Below, piece by piece: positions 18,328 through 27,045 of a stretch of 64,000 nucleotides of DNA (positions are counted from its first letter, which is position 1; every line of letters starts with the position of its first letter). The notes beneath the pieces are model-generated. The model was given only the letters and a program-made list of their open reading frames with translations. It had not been told where the DNA came from and did not search any database. Made by a program: the position numbers and the translations under genes. This DNA comes from Candidatus Pseudomonas phytovorans (GTDB lineage Bacteria > Pseudomonadota > Gammaproteobacteria > Pseudomonadales > Pseudomonadaceae). The stretch is from the NCBI GenBank assembly GCA_029202525.1, contig CP119325.1:2144001-2208000 (forward strand). Reading direction: 5' to 3'.

Positions 18328-19707
18328 TCAGATGTGCAAGGCGTGGCCCAGGGCGCGCAATGCCGCTTCCTGTACCGCCTCACCCAGCGTCGGGTGGGCA
18401 TGGATGGTGCCGGCTACATCCTCCAGGCACGCGCCCATCTCCAGCGATTGGGCAAACGCCGTGGACAGTTCGGAAACCGCCACGCCAACGGCCTGCCAAC
18501 CGAGGATCAGGTGATTGTCCCGGCGCGCCACCACGCGCACGAAACCGCTTTTCGATTCCAGGCTCATGGCCCGGCCGTTGGCGGCAAACGGGAACTGCGC
18601 GACGATACAGTCCAGCCCTTGCTGGCTGGCCTGCTCCGGGGTCTTGCCGACCACCACCACTTCCGGGTCGGTGAAGCACACCGCGGCAATCGCGGCAGGC
18701 TCAAAGCGGCGTGCCTTGCCGGCGATGATCTCGGCCACCATCTCGCCCTGTGCCATCGCCCGGTGCGCCAGCATCGGTTCGCCGGCCACGTCGCCGATGG
18801 CCCACACGTTGTGCATGCTGGTCTGGCAGCGCTCGTCGATGGCAATGGCGGCGCCGTTCATTTTCAGGTCCAGGCACTCCAGGTTGAAACCCTGGGTGCG
18901 CGGCCGGCGGCCCACGGCCACCAGCACCTGGTCGGCCTCCACGCGCAATTGCCCGCCCTTGCCGTCGTTGGCCAGCAGGCAGCCACTTTCGTAACCTTCG
19001 ACGCTGTGGCCAAGGTGCAGGGCGATGCCCAGCTTCTTCAACGACTCGGCCACCGGGGCGGTCAGTTCGCTGTCGTAGGTCGGCAGTATGCGCTCACGCG
19101 CTTCCACCACGCTGACCTGCGCGCCCAGCTTGCGGTAGGCAATGCCCAGCTCCAGGCCTATATAGCCACCGCCCACCACCACCAAGTGTTGTGGCAGGGC
19201 TTTCGGCGCCAAGGCTTCGGTAGAGGAAATCACCGGCCCGCCCAGCGGCAGCATCGGCAGGTTGACGCTGCTGGAACCGGTGGCCAGCAACAGGTGTTCG
19301 CACTGGATGCGCTGGCCATCGACCTCGACCTGCTTGCCATCGAGCACCTTCGCCCAGCCATGTATCACCTTGACCCCGTGCTTTTTCAGCAGGGCGGCCA
19401 CACCGGTGGTCAGGCGGTCGACGATGCCGTCCTTCCATGCCACGCTCTGGCCAATGTCCAGGCGCGGCGAGGTAACGCTGATGCCCAGTTCCGACGGCCC
19501 GGCAAAGCGTGAAGCCTGGTGAAACTGCTCGGCCACATGGATCAGCGCCTTGGAAGGAATGCAGCCGATGTTCAGGCACGTACCGCCCAGCGCCTGGCCT
19601 TCCACCAGGAGGGTGGGGATGCCCAGTTGCCCGGCTCGGATGGCGGCGATGTAGCCACCCGGGCCGCCGCCGATGATCAGCAGGGTAGTTTGGATAGTCT
19701 GGTGCAT
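18328..19707 (-). CDS. lpdV: Lipoamide dehydrogenase of the branched-chain complex (LPD-Val)
   Basis: E3 of the branched-chain 2-oxoacid dehydrogenase; it reoxidises dihydrolipoamide with NAD+ via FAD. The 459-residue product equals the described P. putida LPD-Val. It has the FAD site IIGGGPGGYIAAIRAG, the redox disulphide GGTCLNIGCIPSKAL, the NAD site VVGGGYIGLELG and the C-terminal base region HAHPTLGE. The ATG at 19707 is chosen against a long upstream overlap with bkdB. It begins two bases after the bkdB stop and is the last gene of the operon. Confidence 0.96.
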   Translation of the reverse strand: MHQTIQTTLLIIGGGPGGYIAAIRAGQLGIPTLLVEGQALGGTCLNIGCIPSKALIHVAEQFHQASRFAGPSELGISVTSPRLDIGQSVAWKDGIVDRLTTGVAALLKKHGVKVIHGWAKVLDGKQVEVDGQRIQCEHLLLATGSSSVNLPMLPLGGPVISSTEALAPKALPQHLVVVGGGYIGLELGIAYRKLGAQVSVVEARERILPTYDSELTAPVAESLKKLGIALHLGHSVEGYESGCLLANDGKGGQLRVEADQVLVAVGRRPRTQGFNLECLDLKMNGAAIAIDERCQTSMHNVWAIGDVAGEPMLAHRAMAQGEMVAEIIAGKARRFEPAAIAAVCFTDPEVVVVGKTPEQASQQGLDCIVAQFPFAANGRAMSLESKSGFVRVVARRDNHLILGWQAVGVAVSELSTAFAQSLEMGACLEDVAGTIHAHPTLGEAVQEAALRALGHALHI

Positions 19708-19709
19708 GC

Positions 19710-20981
19710 TCACTCCACGAACAGGCAGGCGGGTTGTTCGAGCAGGCCACGCACGGCCTGAATGAACAGCGCGGCGTCCATGCCGTCGACCACGCGGTGG
19801 TCGAACGAGCTGGACAGGTTCATCATCTTGCGCACGACGATCTGGCCGTCGATCACCACCGGCCGCTCGACCATGCGGTTGACGCCGACAATCGCCACTT
19901 CCGGGGTGTTGACCACTGGCGTGCTGACGATGCCGCCCAGGGCGCCCAGGCTGGTCAGGGTAATCGTCGAGCCCGACAGTTCCTCGCGATTGGCCTTGTT
20001 GGTGCGCGCAGCGTTGGCCACGCGGGAAATCTCGCCGGCATTTGCCCACAGGCTGCCTGCTTCGGCATGGCGCAGTACAGGTACCATCAAACCATTGTCA
20101 CCCTGGGTGGCGATGCCCACATGCACCGCGCCATGGCGGGTGATGATCTGCGCTTCGTCGTCGTAGGTGGCGTTGATCTGCGGGAAGTCACGCAGCGCCA
20201 CGACCAAGGCGCGTACCAGGAACGGCAGCAGGGTCAGTTTGCCGCGGCTGTCGCCGTGTTTGCTGTTGAGCTGCTGGCGCAGGGCCTCCAGCGCGGTAAC
20301 GTCGATTTCTTCGACATAGCTGAAGTGCGCGACCCGGCGCTTGGCGTCCTGCATGCGCTGGGCGATCTTGCGGCGCAGGCCGATCACCGGCACCTGTTCG
20401 CTGTCGGTGCGCTTGGCATAGCCATTCGGTGCCTGCCCGGCACTGCTTTGCGGCTTGCTCATGAAGGCGTCGAGGTCTTCGTGCAGGATGCGACCGGCCG
20501 GGCCGCTGCCATGCACGTAACGCAGTTCTATCCCTGCATCCAGGGCGCGTTTGCGCACGGCGGGCGAGGCCAGCGGCTTGTCGCCCGGCTGGCGTGGCAC
20601 GATGGGCGCAGCTTCGTGGTTGGCGGGTGCCTGGCAAGCGGCGGGTTTTACCTCTTTCTGCGGTTCTGGCTTGGCTGCCACAGGGGCTGCCGGGGTTTCT
20701 ACCGGCTTGGCGTGTGGCACATCCACATGGTTGCCGCTGCCTTCCACTTCGATGCGGATCAGTTCGCTACCGACCGCCATGACTTCACCGGGCTGGCCAC
20801 CCAGGGCCAGCACCTTGCCGCTGACCGGCGAGGGGATTTCCACAGTGGCCTTGTCTGTCATGACGTCGGCTACTACCTGGTCCTCTGCGATGATGTCGCC
20901 GACCTTGACGAACCATTCCACCAACTCGACCTGCGCGATGCCTTCGCCAATGTCCGGCATCTTGATGACGTGCGTGCCCAT
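19710..20981 (-). CDS. bkdB: Branched-chain 2-oxoacid dehydrogenase E2, dihydrolipoyl transacylase
   Basis: The 423-residue core of the complex transfers branched acyl groups to CoA. A lipoyl domain with the acceptor lysine in MTDKATVEIPSP (about residues 40-50) is followed by a Pro/Ala linker, a peripheral-subunit-binding domain (SPAVRKRALDAGIELRYV) and the catalytic acyltransferase domain with SFDHRVVDGMDAA. Its ATG directly abuts the bkdA2 TGA with no gap, indicating tight coupling. Length and arrangement match the classical P. putida operon. Confidence 0.96.
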   Translation of the reverse strand: MGTHVIKMPDIGEGIAQVELVEWFVKVGDIIAEDQVVADVMTDKATVEIPSPVSGKVLALGGQPGEVMAVGSELIRIEVEGSGNHVDVPHAKPVETPAAPVAAKPEPQKEVKPAACQAPANHEAAPIVPRQPGDKPLASPAVRKRALDAGIELRYVHGSGPAGRILHEDLDAFMSKPQSSAGQAPNGYAKRTDSEQVPVIGLRRKIAQRMQDAKRRVAHFSYVEEIDVTALEALRQQLNSKHGDSRGKLTLLPFLVRALVVALRDFPQINATYDDEAQIITRHGAVHVGIATQGDNGLMVPVLRHAEAGSLWANAGEISRVANAARTNKANREELSGSTITLTSLGALGGIVSTPVVNTPEVAIVGVNRMVERPVVIDGQIVVRKMMNLSSSFDHRVVDGMDAALFIQAVRGLLEQPACLFVE

Positions 20982-22040
20982 TCAGACCTCCATGACCTTT
21001 TTCAATGCCGCACCTACCCGCGAAGGCCCTGGGAAGTAAGCCCATTCCTGCGCGTGGGGGTAGGGGGTGTCCCAGCCGGTGACGCGCTCGATCGGCGCCT
21101 CCAGGTGGTGGAAGCAGTGCTCCTGCACCAGCGACACCAGTTCGGCACCGAAGCCGCAGGTACGGGTTGCCTCGTGCACCACCACGCAGCGGCCAGTCTT
21201 TTTCACCGACTCGACGATGGTGTCCAGGTCCAGCGGCCACAGGCTGCGCAGGTCGATCACTTCGGCGTCCACACCGCTTTCCTCGGCAGCCACCTGGGCC
21301 ACATACACCGTGGTGCCGTAGGTGAGCACGGTCACATCATTGCCAGGGCGAGTAATGGCGGCCTTGTCCAGCGGCACCGTGTAGTAGCCGTCAGGCACGG
21401 CGCTGTGCGGGTGCTTCGACCACGGCGTTACCGGGCGGTCGTGGTGGCCGTCGAACGGGCCGTTGTACAGGCGCTTAGGCTCAAGGAAGATCACCGGGTC
21501 ATCGCATTCGATCGAGGCAATCAGCAGGCCTTTGGCGTCATACGGGTTGGACGGCATGACGGTGCGCAGGCCGCACACCTGGGTGAACATCGCTTCCGGG
21601 CTCTGGCTGTGGGTCTGGCCGCCATAGATGCCACCACCGCACGGCATGCGCAGGGTCAGCGGGGCGATGAACTCGCCGGCCGAGCGATAACGCAGGCGTG
21701 CCATTTCCGAGACGATCTGGTCGGAGGCAGGATAGAAGTAGTCAGCAAACTGGATTTCCACCACCGGGCGCAGGCCGTAGGCGCCCATGCCCACGGCGGT
21801 GCCGACGATACCGCTTTCTGAGATCGGCGCGTCGAACACGCGGGATTTGCCGTACTTGTTCTGCAGGCCTTCGGTGCAGCGGAACACGCCGCCGAAGTAT
21901 CCGACGTCCTGGCCGTACACGACCACGTTGTCGTCGCGCTCAAGCATGACGTCCATGGCCGAGCGCAGGGCCTGGATCATGGTCATGGTAGTGGTGGCCA
22001 TGGCGGTTTCCGGGTTGATGCTGTTGTTGTGGTCGTTCAT
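20982..22040 (-). CDS. bkdA2: Branched-chain 2-oxoacid dehydrogenase E1 beta subunit
   Basis: The beta subunit of the ThDP-dependent decarboxylase acting on the 2-oxoacids of Val, Leu and Ile. The transketolase-like pyrimidine domain starts TMIQALRSAMDVMLERD and contains GIYGGQTHSQSPEAMF. The C-terminal domain includes VIDLRSLWPLDLDTI. I take the ATG at 22040 (MNDHNNSINPETAMATT, 352 aa); an ATG 13 codons later would give 339 aa. It follows bkdA1 by one base. Confidence 0.95.
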   Translation of the reverse strand: MNDHNNSINPETAMATTTMTMIQALRSAMDVMLERDDNVVVYGQDVGYFGGVFRCTEGLQNKYGKSRVFDAPISESGIVGTAVGMGAYGLRPVVEIQFADYFYPASDQIVSEMARLRYRSAGEFIAPLTLRMPCGGGIYGGQTHSQSPEAMFTQVCGLRTVMPSNPYDAKGLLIASIECDDPVIFLEPKRLYNGPFDGHHDRPVTPWSKHPHSAVPDGYYTVPLDKAAITRPGNDVTVLTYGTTVYVAQVAAEESGVDAEVIDLRSLWPLDLDTIVESVKKTGRCVVVHEATRTCGFGAELVSLVQEHCFHHLEAPIERVTGWDTPYPHAQEWAYFPGPSRVGAALKKVMEV

Positions 22041-22041
22041 C

Positions 22042-23274
22042 TCAAACCCCCAGTTCCTGGCGTTGACGGCGCAGGTGGTCGGGCATTTCCTTGTACACGT
22101 CCTCGAACATGGACGCGGCGCTCGGGATGTGACCGTTGGCCATGGTGCCGTATTGCTCGGCTTCTTTTTGCGCGGCAATCACGGCGGCTTCGAATTCGGT
22201 CGTGGTGGCCTGGTGCTCTTCCTCGGACCAGTGGCCGATCTTGATCAGGTGCTGCTTCAGGCGGGCAATTGGATCGCCCAGCGGGAAGTGGCTCCAGTCA
22301 TCGGCAGGGCGGTACTTGGACGGGTCGTCCGAGGTCGAGTGCGGGCCGGCACGGTAGGTGACCCACTCGATCAGGCTTGGGCCCAGGCCGCGGCGGGCGC
22401 GTTCGGCAGCCCAGCGCGAGGCGGCATAGACGGCGACAAAGTCGTTGCCGTCAACCCGCAGCGAGGCAATACCGCAACCCACGCCTCGGCCTGCGAAGGT
22501 GGTCGACTCGCCACCGGCAATGGCCTGGAAGGTAGAAATGGCCCACTGGTTGTTGACCACGTTGAGGATCACCGGGGCGCGGTACACGTGGGCGAAGGTA
22601 AGGGCGGTATGGAAGTCCGATTCGGCGGTGGCGCCGTCGCCGATCCACGCCGAAGCGATCTTGGTATCGCCCTTGATCGCCGACGCCATGGCCCAGCCGA
22701 CGGCCTGCACGAATTGGGTCGCCAGGTTGCCGCTGATGGTGAAGAAGCCGGCCTCGCGCACCGAATACATGATTGGCAGCTGGCGGCCCTTGAGCGGGTC
22801 GCGTTCGTTGGACAGCAGCTGGCAGATCATCTCCACCAGCGACACGTCGCGGGCCATCAGAATGCTTTGCTGGCGGTACGTCGGGAAGCACATGTCGGTG
22901 CGGTTCAGCGCCAGCGCCTGGCCGCTGCCGATGGCTTCTTCGCCCAGGCTCTGCATGTAGAAGGACATTTTCTTCTGGCGCTGGGCAACCACCATGCGGC
23001 TGTCGAAGATTCGCGTCTTGAGCATGGCGCGCATGCCCTGGCGGAGGATTTGCGGGTCGATGTCTTCGGCCCACGGGCCTTGCGCGTTGCCTTGCTCGTC
23101 GAGCACGCGGACCAGGCTGTAGGACAGGTCGGCGGTGTCGGCAGCATCGACATCGACAGGCGGTTTGCGGGCTTGACCTGCATCGTTGAGGCGCAGGTAG
23201 GAAAAATCGGTCTGGCAGCCTGGCCGGCCGGTGGGCTCGGGCACATGCAAACGCAGGGGGGCGTACTCGTTCAT
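22042..23274 (-). CDS. bkdA1: Branched-chain 2-oxoacid dehydrogenase E1 alpha subunit
   Basis: The 410-residue alpha subunit and first gene of the bkd operon. The ThDP motif GDGATAESDFHTALTFA ... NVVNNQWAIS is complete, and the phosphorylation-loop region YRAGPHSTSDDPSKY, regulatory in mitochondria, is present. It decarboxylates branched 2-oxoacids and transfers the acyl group to E2 lipoate. Length equals the described P. putida BkdA1. Transcription starts in the 198-base gap shared with the divergent activator gene bkdR. Confidence 0.96.
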   Translation of the reverse strand: MNEYAPLRLHVPEPTGRPGCQTDFSYLRLNDAGQARKPPVDVDAADTADLSYSLVRVLDEQGNAQGPWAEDIDPQILRQGMRAMLKTRIFDSRMVVAQRQKKMSFYMQSLGEEAIGSGQALALNRTDMCFPTYRQQSILMARDVSLVEMICQLLSNERDPLKGRQLPIMYSVREAGFFTISGNLATQFVQAVGWAMASAIKGDTKIASAWIGDGATAESDFHTALTFAHVYRAPVILNVVNNQWAISTFQAIAGGESTTFAGRGVGCGIASLRVDGNDFVAVYAASRWAAERARRGLGPSLIEWVTYRAGPHSTSDDPSKYRPADDWSHFPLGDPIARLKQHLIKIGHWSEEEHQATTTEFEAAVIAAQKEAEQYGTMANGHIPSAASMFEDVYKEMPDHLRRQRQELGV

Positions 23275-23472
23275 GCTTTTTACGCTCGCTCGGGTATTTG
23301 TTTTTGTGAGCTCTGAAGCGGCCGCCGCTGAGTACCGGCTTGTGACTGGTAGGTCAGCGTCATCTACATCTTAGTGGTCCGGCAGGAGAATTTTTCTCTC
23401 AAGTTGATTGCCTTTGCCGAGCGGTGCAGATAAACATTCCGCATAAACACAAAAAACCGGTGATTTTGTCTC
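23275..23472. promoter_or_regulatory. bkdR-bkdA1 divergent control region
   Basis: A 198-base gap between divergent genes, notably AT-rich from 23385 to 23472. BkdR, an Lrp-type activator, is known in P. putida to bind several sites in this interval and activate bkd when branched-chain amino acids are present. I cannot point to individual sites or a clear -10/-35. Confidence 0.6.
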
Positions 23473-23958
23473 ATGCGCAAACTCGATCGTACCGATATCG
23501 GCATTCTCAACAGCCTGCAGGAAAACGCCCGCATTACCAACGCCGAGCTGGCACGCTCGGTCAACCTGTCGCCCACCCCCTGTTTCAACCGGGTGCGGGC
23601 CATGGAAGAGCTGGGGGTAATCCGCCAGCAGGTGACCTTGCTGTCGCCCGAGGCCCTGGGGCTGGATGTAAACGTGTTCATCCATGTCAGCCTGGAAAAG
23701 CAGGTGGAGCAGTCGCTGCATCGCTTCGAGGAAGAAATTGCCGAACGGCCCGAGGTGATGGAGTGCTACCTGATGACGGGCGACCCGGATTACCTGTTGC
23801 GGGTGCTGCTGCCGAGCATTCAGGCGCTGGAGCGCTTTCTTGATTACCTGACGCGGTTGCCAGGGGTGGCAAATATCCGTTCGAGCTTTGCCCTGAAACA
23901 GGTGCGCTACAAGACCGCCTTGCCACTGCCGGCCAATGGTATGACTTTGCGGGAATAG
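23473..23958 (+). CDS. bkdR: BkdR, Lrp/AsnC-family activator of the bkd operon
   Basis: A 161-residue regulator with an N-terminal helix-turn-helix ([20 protein letters not shown], residues about 20-40) and a C-terminal RAM/AsnC ligand-binding domain ([20 protein letters not shown]). Length and divergent position relative to bkdA1 match P. putida BkdR, which senses L-branched-chain amino acids and activates the operon. No strong Shine-Dalgarno precedes the [15 protein letters not shown] is the standard family start. Confidence 0.95.
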
Positions 23959-23970
23959 AGGTTGCCTGTG

Positions 23971-24075
23971 CTGGCCTCTTCGCGGGCACGCCCGCTCCCA
24001 CAGAGATCTCACTATGCTCAAGGGCGGCGCCGTACCTGTGGGAGCGGGCGTGCCCGCGAAGAGGCCGGTACAGGC
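23971..24075. repeat. REP pair (head-to-head)
   Basis: CTGGCCTCTTCGCGGGCACGCCCGCTCCCACAG and its inverted copy separated by about 36 bases, after bkdR. Confidence 0.88.
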
Positions 24076-24116
24076 ACTCAAGAGTGCTGCTTGATATTTT
24101 AAACACCGCCAGCCTA

Positions 24117-24140
24117 TGTTGTTGTCAGCGTACAACAACA
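24117..24140. promoter_or_regulatory. Inverted repeat before the glutamylpolyamine synthetase gene
   Basis: TGTTGTTGT (24117-24125), six-base spacer, ACAACAACA (24132-24140), perfect 9-base arms. It ends at the first base of the AAGGAC ribosome-binding site. It may be an operator or an mRNA hairpin controlling ribosome access. Confidence 0.5.
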
Positions 24141-24152
24141 AGGACAAGCGTC

Positions 24153-25475
24153 ATGAGCACTGCTCAGCTCCAGGGCATCGATGAAATCGAATGCGTCACC
24201 CCCGACCTCAATGGCGTCCCTCGCGGCAAGGTGATGACCGCCGAAGGCTTCCTTGAGGGCCGCCGTCTGCAAATGGCCCGGGGGGTGTTGCTGCAATGCA
24301 TCATGGGCGGCTACCCGCCGGCGAAATTCTACGGCAGTGATGACGGTGACCTGGCGCTGGTGGCCGAACCCGGGCAGGTCCATCGCCTGCCCTGGAGCAG
24401 CGATGGCCGCGCCCTGGCCATCTGCGATGCCAATGAACTGGATGGCCGGCCCTCGGCACTCTCCACCCGTGGTCAGCTCAAAGCGGTGATCGCCCGTTAC
24501 GCTGCACTGGGGTTGGCACCCGTGGTGGCGACCGAACTCGAGTTCTTTGTTTTTGCCCCCAACAGCGACCCCCTGCAGCCGTTCCAGCCACCAGTGGGCA
24601 TCGATGGCCGCCGCGAGCTCGGCCATGCGGCGTTCAGTGTCAGCTCCAACAACGGCCTGCGCCCGTTCTTCAAAGAGGTGTACCAGTGCATGGCTGCGCT
24701 CGGCCTGCCGCGCGACACGTTCATGCATGAAATGGGCGTCAGCCAGTTCGAGATCAACCTGCTGCACGGCGACCCGCTGCTGCTGGCCGACCAGACCTTC
24801 CTGTTCAAGCACCTGCTCAAGGAGGTGGCGCTCAAGCACGGCCTGAGCGTGGTGTGCATGGCCAAGCCGCTGGCACGCACGCCCGGCAGCTCCATGCACA
24901 TTCACCAGAGCCTGGTCGAGGCAGGCAGTGGGCGTAACGTGTTCAGCGACGAGCAAGGCCTGCCGACCGACACCTTCCACCACTTCATTGGTGGCCTGCA
25001 GGCGTGCATGGCCGACTTCACCGCGTTGTTCGCGCCCAACGTCAACTCCTACCAACGCCTGTGTCACCCCTATGCCTCGCCGAACAATGCCTGCTGGTCC
25101 GAGGACAACCGCGCCGCCGGTCTGCGCATTCCGGCCAGTGCGCCGACAGCGCGGCGGGTGGAAAACCGCTTGCCCGGTGCCGACGCCAACCCCTACCTGG
25201 CCATCGCCGCCAGCCTGGCCGCCGGCCTGCACGGCATCGAACAGCGCCTGCAGCCTTCCCCGGCCATTCAGGGCGAGTTTGAGGTGCCCGAGCACCTGAG
25301 CCTGCCGTGCACCCTGCATGCCGCCCTTGAACGGCTCAAGCGTAGTGCGCTGGCGCGGGAACTGTTCGGCAGCGAGTTCATCGAAGGCTACATCGCCAGC
25401 AAGACCCTGGAACTGACCGATTTCTTCGACGAGATCACCCCGTGGGAGCGCCGGGTGCTGGCGGCACAGACCTGA
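24153..25475 (+). CDS. Glutamine-synthetase-family protein, probable gamma-glutamylpolyamine synthetase
   Basis: A 440-residue ATP-dependent ligase of the PuuA/PauA branch, which couples glutamate to putrescine or related amines. It is shorter than GlnA (about 468) and lacks the adenylylation-loop pattern. The catalytic domain shows ATELEFFVFAP, a Glu-containing metal motif HEMGVSQFEINLLHGDPL, GSSMHIHQSL and ENRLPGADANPYLAIAA. The start MSTAQLQGIDEIEC at 24153 follows AAGGACAAGCG; an extension from 24084 is rejected because it runs through the inverted repeat. The following MFS gene is 125 bases away and may be its transporter. Amine specificity is not readable. Confidence 0.82.
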   Translation: MSTAQLQGIDEIECVTPDLNGVPRGKVMTAEGFLEGRRLQMARGVLLQCIMGGYPPAKFYGSDDGDLALVAEPGQVHRLPWSSDGRALAICDANELDGRPSALSTRGQLKAVIARYAALGLAPVVATELEFFVFAPNSDPLQPFQPPVGIDGRRELGHAAFSVSSNNGLRPFFKEVYQCMAALGLPRDTFMHEMGVSQFEINLLHGDPLLLADQTFLFKHLLKEVALKHGLSVVCMAKPLARTPGSSMHIHQSLVEAGSGRNVFSDEQGLPTDTFHHFIGGLQACMADFTALFAPNVNSYQRLCHPYASPNNACWSEDNRAAGLRIPASAPTARRVENRLPGADANPYLAIAASLAAGLHGIEQRLQPSPAIQGEFEVPEHLSLPCTLHAALERLKRSALARELFGSEFIEGYIASKTLELTDFFDEITPWERRVLAAQT

Positions 25476-25600
25476 TCGCGACACGACCTGCACCGGACAC
25501 GCCCCATCGCGTTAATTCGCCGTTGGGGGCCTGCGCCAGGCGGTTTTTGCCCTTATGCTGCTAGCACCCGCCACCTGATCAAGGGAGCTTTACGGGACCT

Positions 25601-26941
25601 ATGCGAAATGTATGGAAGCCGTTTCAGTCGTTGTATTTCGCCGCGCTGATGATGTTGATCGGCTCGGGCCTGCTCAGTACCTACCTGGCCCTGCGCCTGG
25701 CGGCTGACCATGTCGACAGCCTGTGGATCGGTGCGCTGATGGCGGCCAACTACTTTGGCCTGGCGCTGGGTGGCAAGGTTGGCCACCGGCTGATCGGCCG
25801 AGTCGGGCACATACGCGCCTATGCCACCTGCGCCGGGATTGTCGGGGCGGCGGTACTTGGCCATGGCCTGACCAGCTGGCTACCGGCCTGGGTCGGGCTG
25901 CGGATGATCGTTGGCCTGGGCATGATGTGTCAGTACATGGTCATCGAGAGCTGGCTCAACGAGCAGGCCGACGCGAAGCACCGCGGCGCAGTGTTCAGCG
26001 GCTACATGATTGCCTCGTACCTGGGGCTGGTGCTCGGCCAGCTGATCCTGGTGGTGCACCCGGAGCTTGGCCCGGAGCTGCTGATGCTGGTGGCGATGTG
26101 CTTTGCCTTGTGCCTGGTGCCAGTGGCCATGACCCGGCGCATTCACCCGGCGCCCTTGCGCCCGGCGCCGATGGAGCCGAAGTTCTTCATCAAACGCGTA
26201 CCGCAGTCGCTCAGTACGGTCTTGGGCTCGGGCTTGATCGTCGGCTCGTTCTACGGCCTGGCGCCTTTGTATGCCTCCAGCCAGGGGATGACCACCGAGC
26301 AGATCGGTCTGTTCATGGGTAGCTGCATTTTTGCCGGCCTGCTGGTGCAGTGGCCGCTGGGCTGGTTGTCGGACCGTTACGACCGGGCAGTGTTGATCCG
26401 AAGCGTGGCAATAGGCCTGGCGCTGGCTGCTGCGCCATTGGCGATACTGCCCAGTGTGCCGCTGGAGATGCTGTTCGGTATCGGCTTCCTGATTTCGTTG
26501 CTGCAGTTCTGCCTGTACCCGTTGGCGGTGGCGTTTTCCAACGACCATGTGGAAAGCGAGCGGCGGGTGTCACTCACGGCGATGCTGCTGGTGACCTATG
26601 GCGTGGGTGCGTGCATCGGGCCGCTGGCGGCGGGTGTGTTGATGAAGGTGCTGGGCCCGCAGATGCTGTATGCCTTCTTCGTGTTCTTCGCGCTGGTGCT
26701 GGTGTGGCGGATTCGGCCGAAAGCGGTCACCGGGCTGCACCAGGTGCAGGATGCACCGCTGGGCCACGTGGCGATGCCGGCGGCCGGTTCGCCGTTGTCG
26801 GCAGCGCTGGACCCACGGGTGGATGAGCAGACCGTGCAGGATGTGATGCAGGCGCCGGTGGCGGCGGAAGATACCGAGGATGAAGGGAAGGGGGCTGAGC
26901 CACAGGCCGCAGAGCCTGAAGAAGTCAGCAAGTCGGTGTAA
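25601..26941 (+). CDS. MFS transporter (YcaD-like)
   Basis: A 446-residue 12-segment transporter of the YcaD/UMF-like MFS branch. It has two six-segment halves: the N half with AANYFGLALGGKVGHRLIGR (motif A), the C half with QWPLGWLSDRYDRAVLI (motif A repeat). A hydrophilic, acidic C-terminal tail of about 60 residues (EDTEDEGKGAEPQAAEPEE) is unusual for the family and probably cytoplasmic. The substrate is unknown. It may work with the upstream amine ligase, but the 125-base gap makes an operon uncertain. Confidence 0.82.
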   Translation: MRNVWKPFQSLYFAALMMLIGSGLLSTYLALRLAADHVDSLWIGALMAANYFGLALGGKVGHRLIGRVGHIRAYATCAGIVGAAVLGHGLTSWLPAWVGLRMIVGLGMMCQYMVIESWLNEQADAKHRGAVFSGYMIASYLGLVLGQLILVVHPELGPELLMLVAMCFALCLVPVAMTRRIHPAPLRPAPMEPKFFIKRVPQSLSTVLGSGLIVGSFYGLAPLYASSQGMTTEQIGLFMGSCIFAGLLVQWPLGWLSDRYDRAVLIRSVAIGLALAAAPLAILPSVPLEMLFGIGFLISLLQFCLYPLAVAFSNDHVESERRVSLTAMLLVTYGVGACIGPLAAGVLMKVLGPQMLYAFFVFFALVLVWRIRPKAVTGLHQVQDAPLGHVAMPAAGSPLSAALDPRVDEQTVQDVMQAPVAAEDTEDEGKGAEPQAAEPEEVSKSV

Positions 26942-26942
26942 G

Positions 26943-26990
26943 CCTGTACCGGCCTCTTCGCGGGCATGCCCGCGAAGAGGCCGGTACAGG
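26943..26990. repeat. 48-base perfect palindrome (REP-derived)
   Basis: Two 24-base arms match without mismatch and without a spacer, centred on GGGCA|TGCCC. It is made of the CCTGTACCGGCCTCTTCGCGGGC end of the local REP, two half-elements joined directly. It begins two bases after the MFS stop. Confidence 0.9.
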
Positions 26991-27003
26991 AAGAATACAA
27001 ATG

Positions 27004-27034
27004 AAAACGCCACCTCATCAGGTGGCGTTTTTTA
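27004..27034. terminator. Bidirectional terminator between MFS gene and ycgR
   Basis: AAAACGCCACCT (27004-27015), CATC loop, AGGTGGCGTTTT (27020-27031) extending to six T. It serves convergent genes. Confidence 0.85.
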
Positions 27035-27045
27035 TAGGCCGACGA

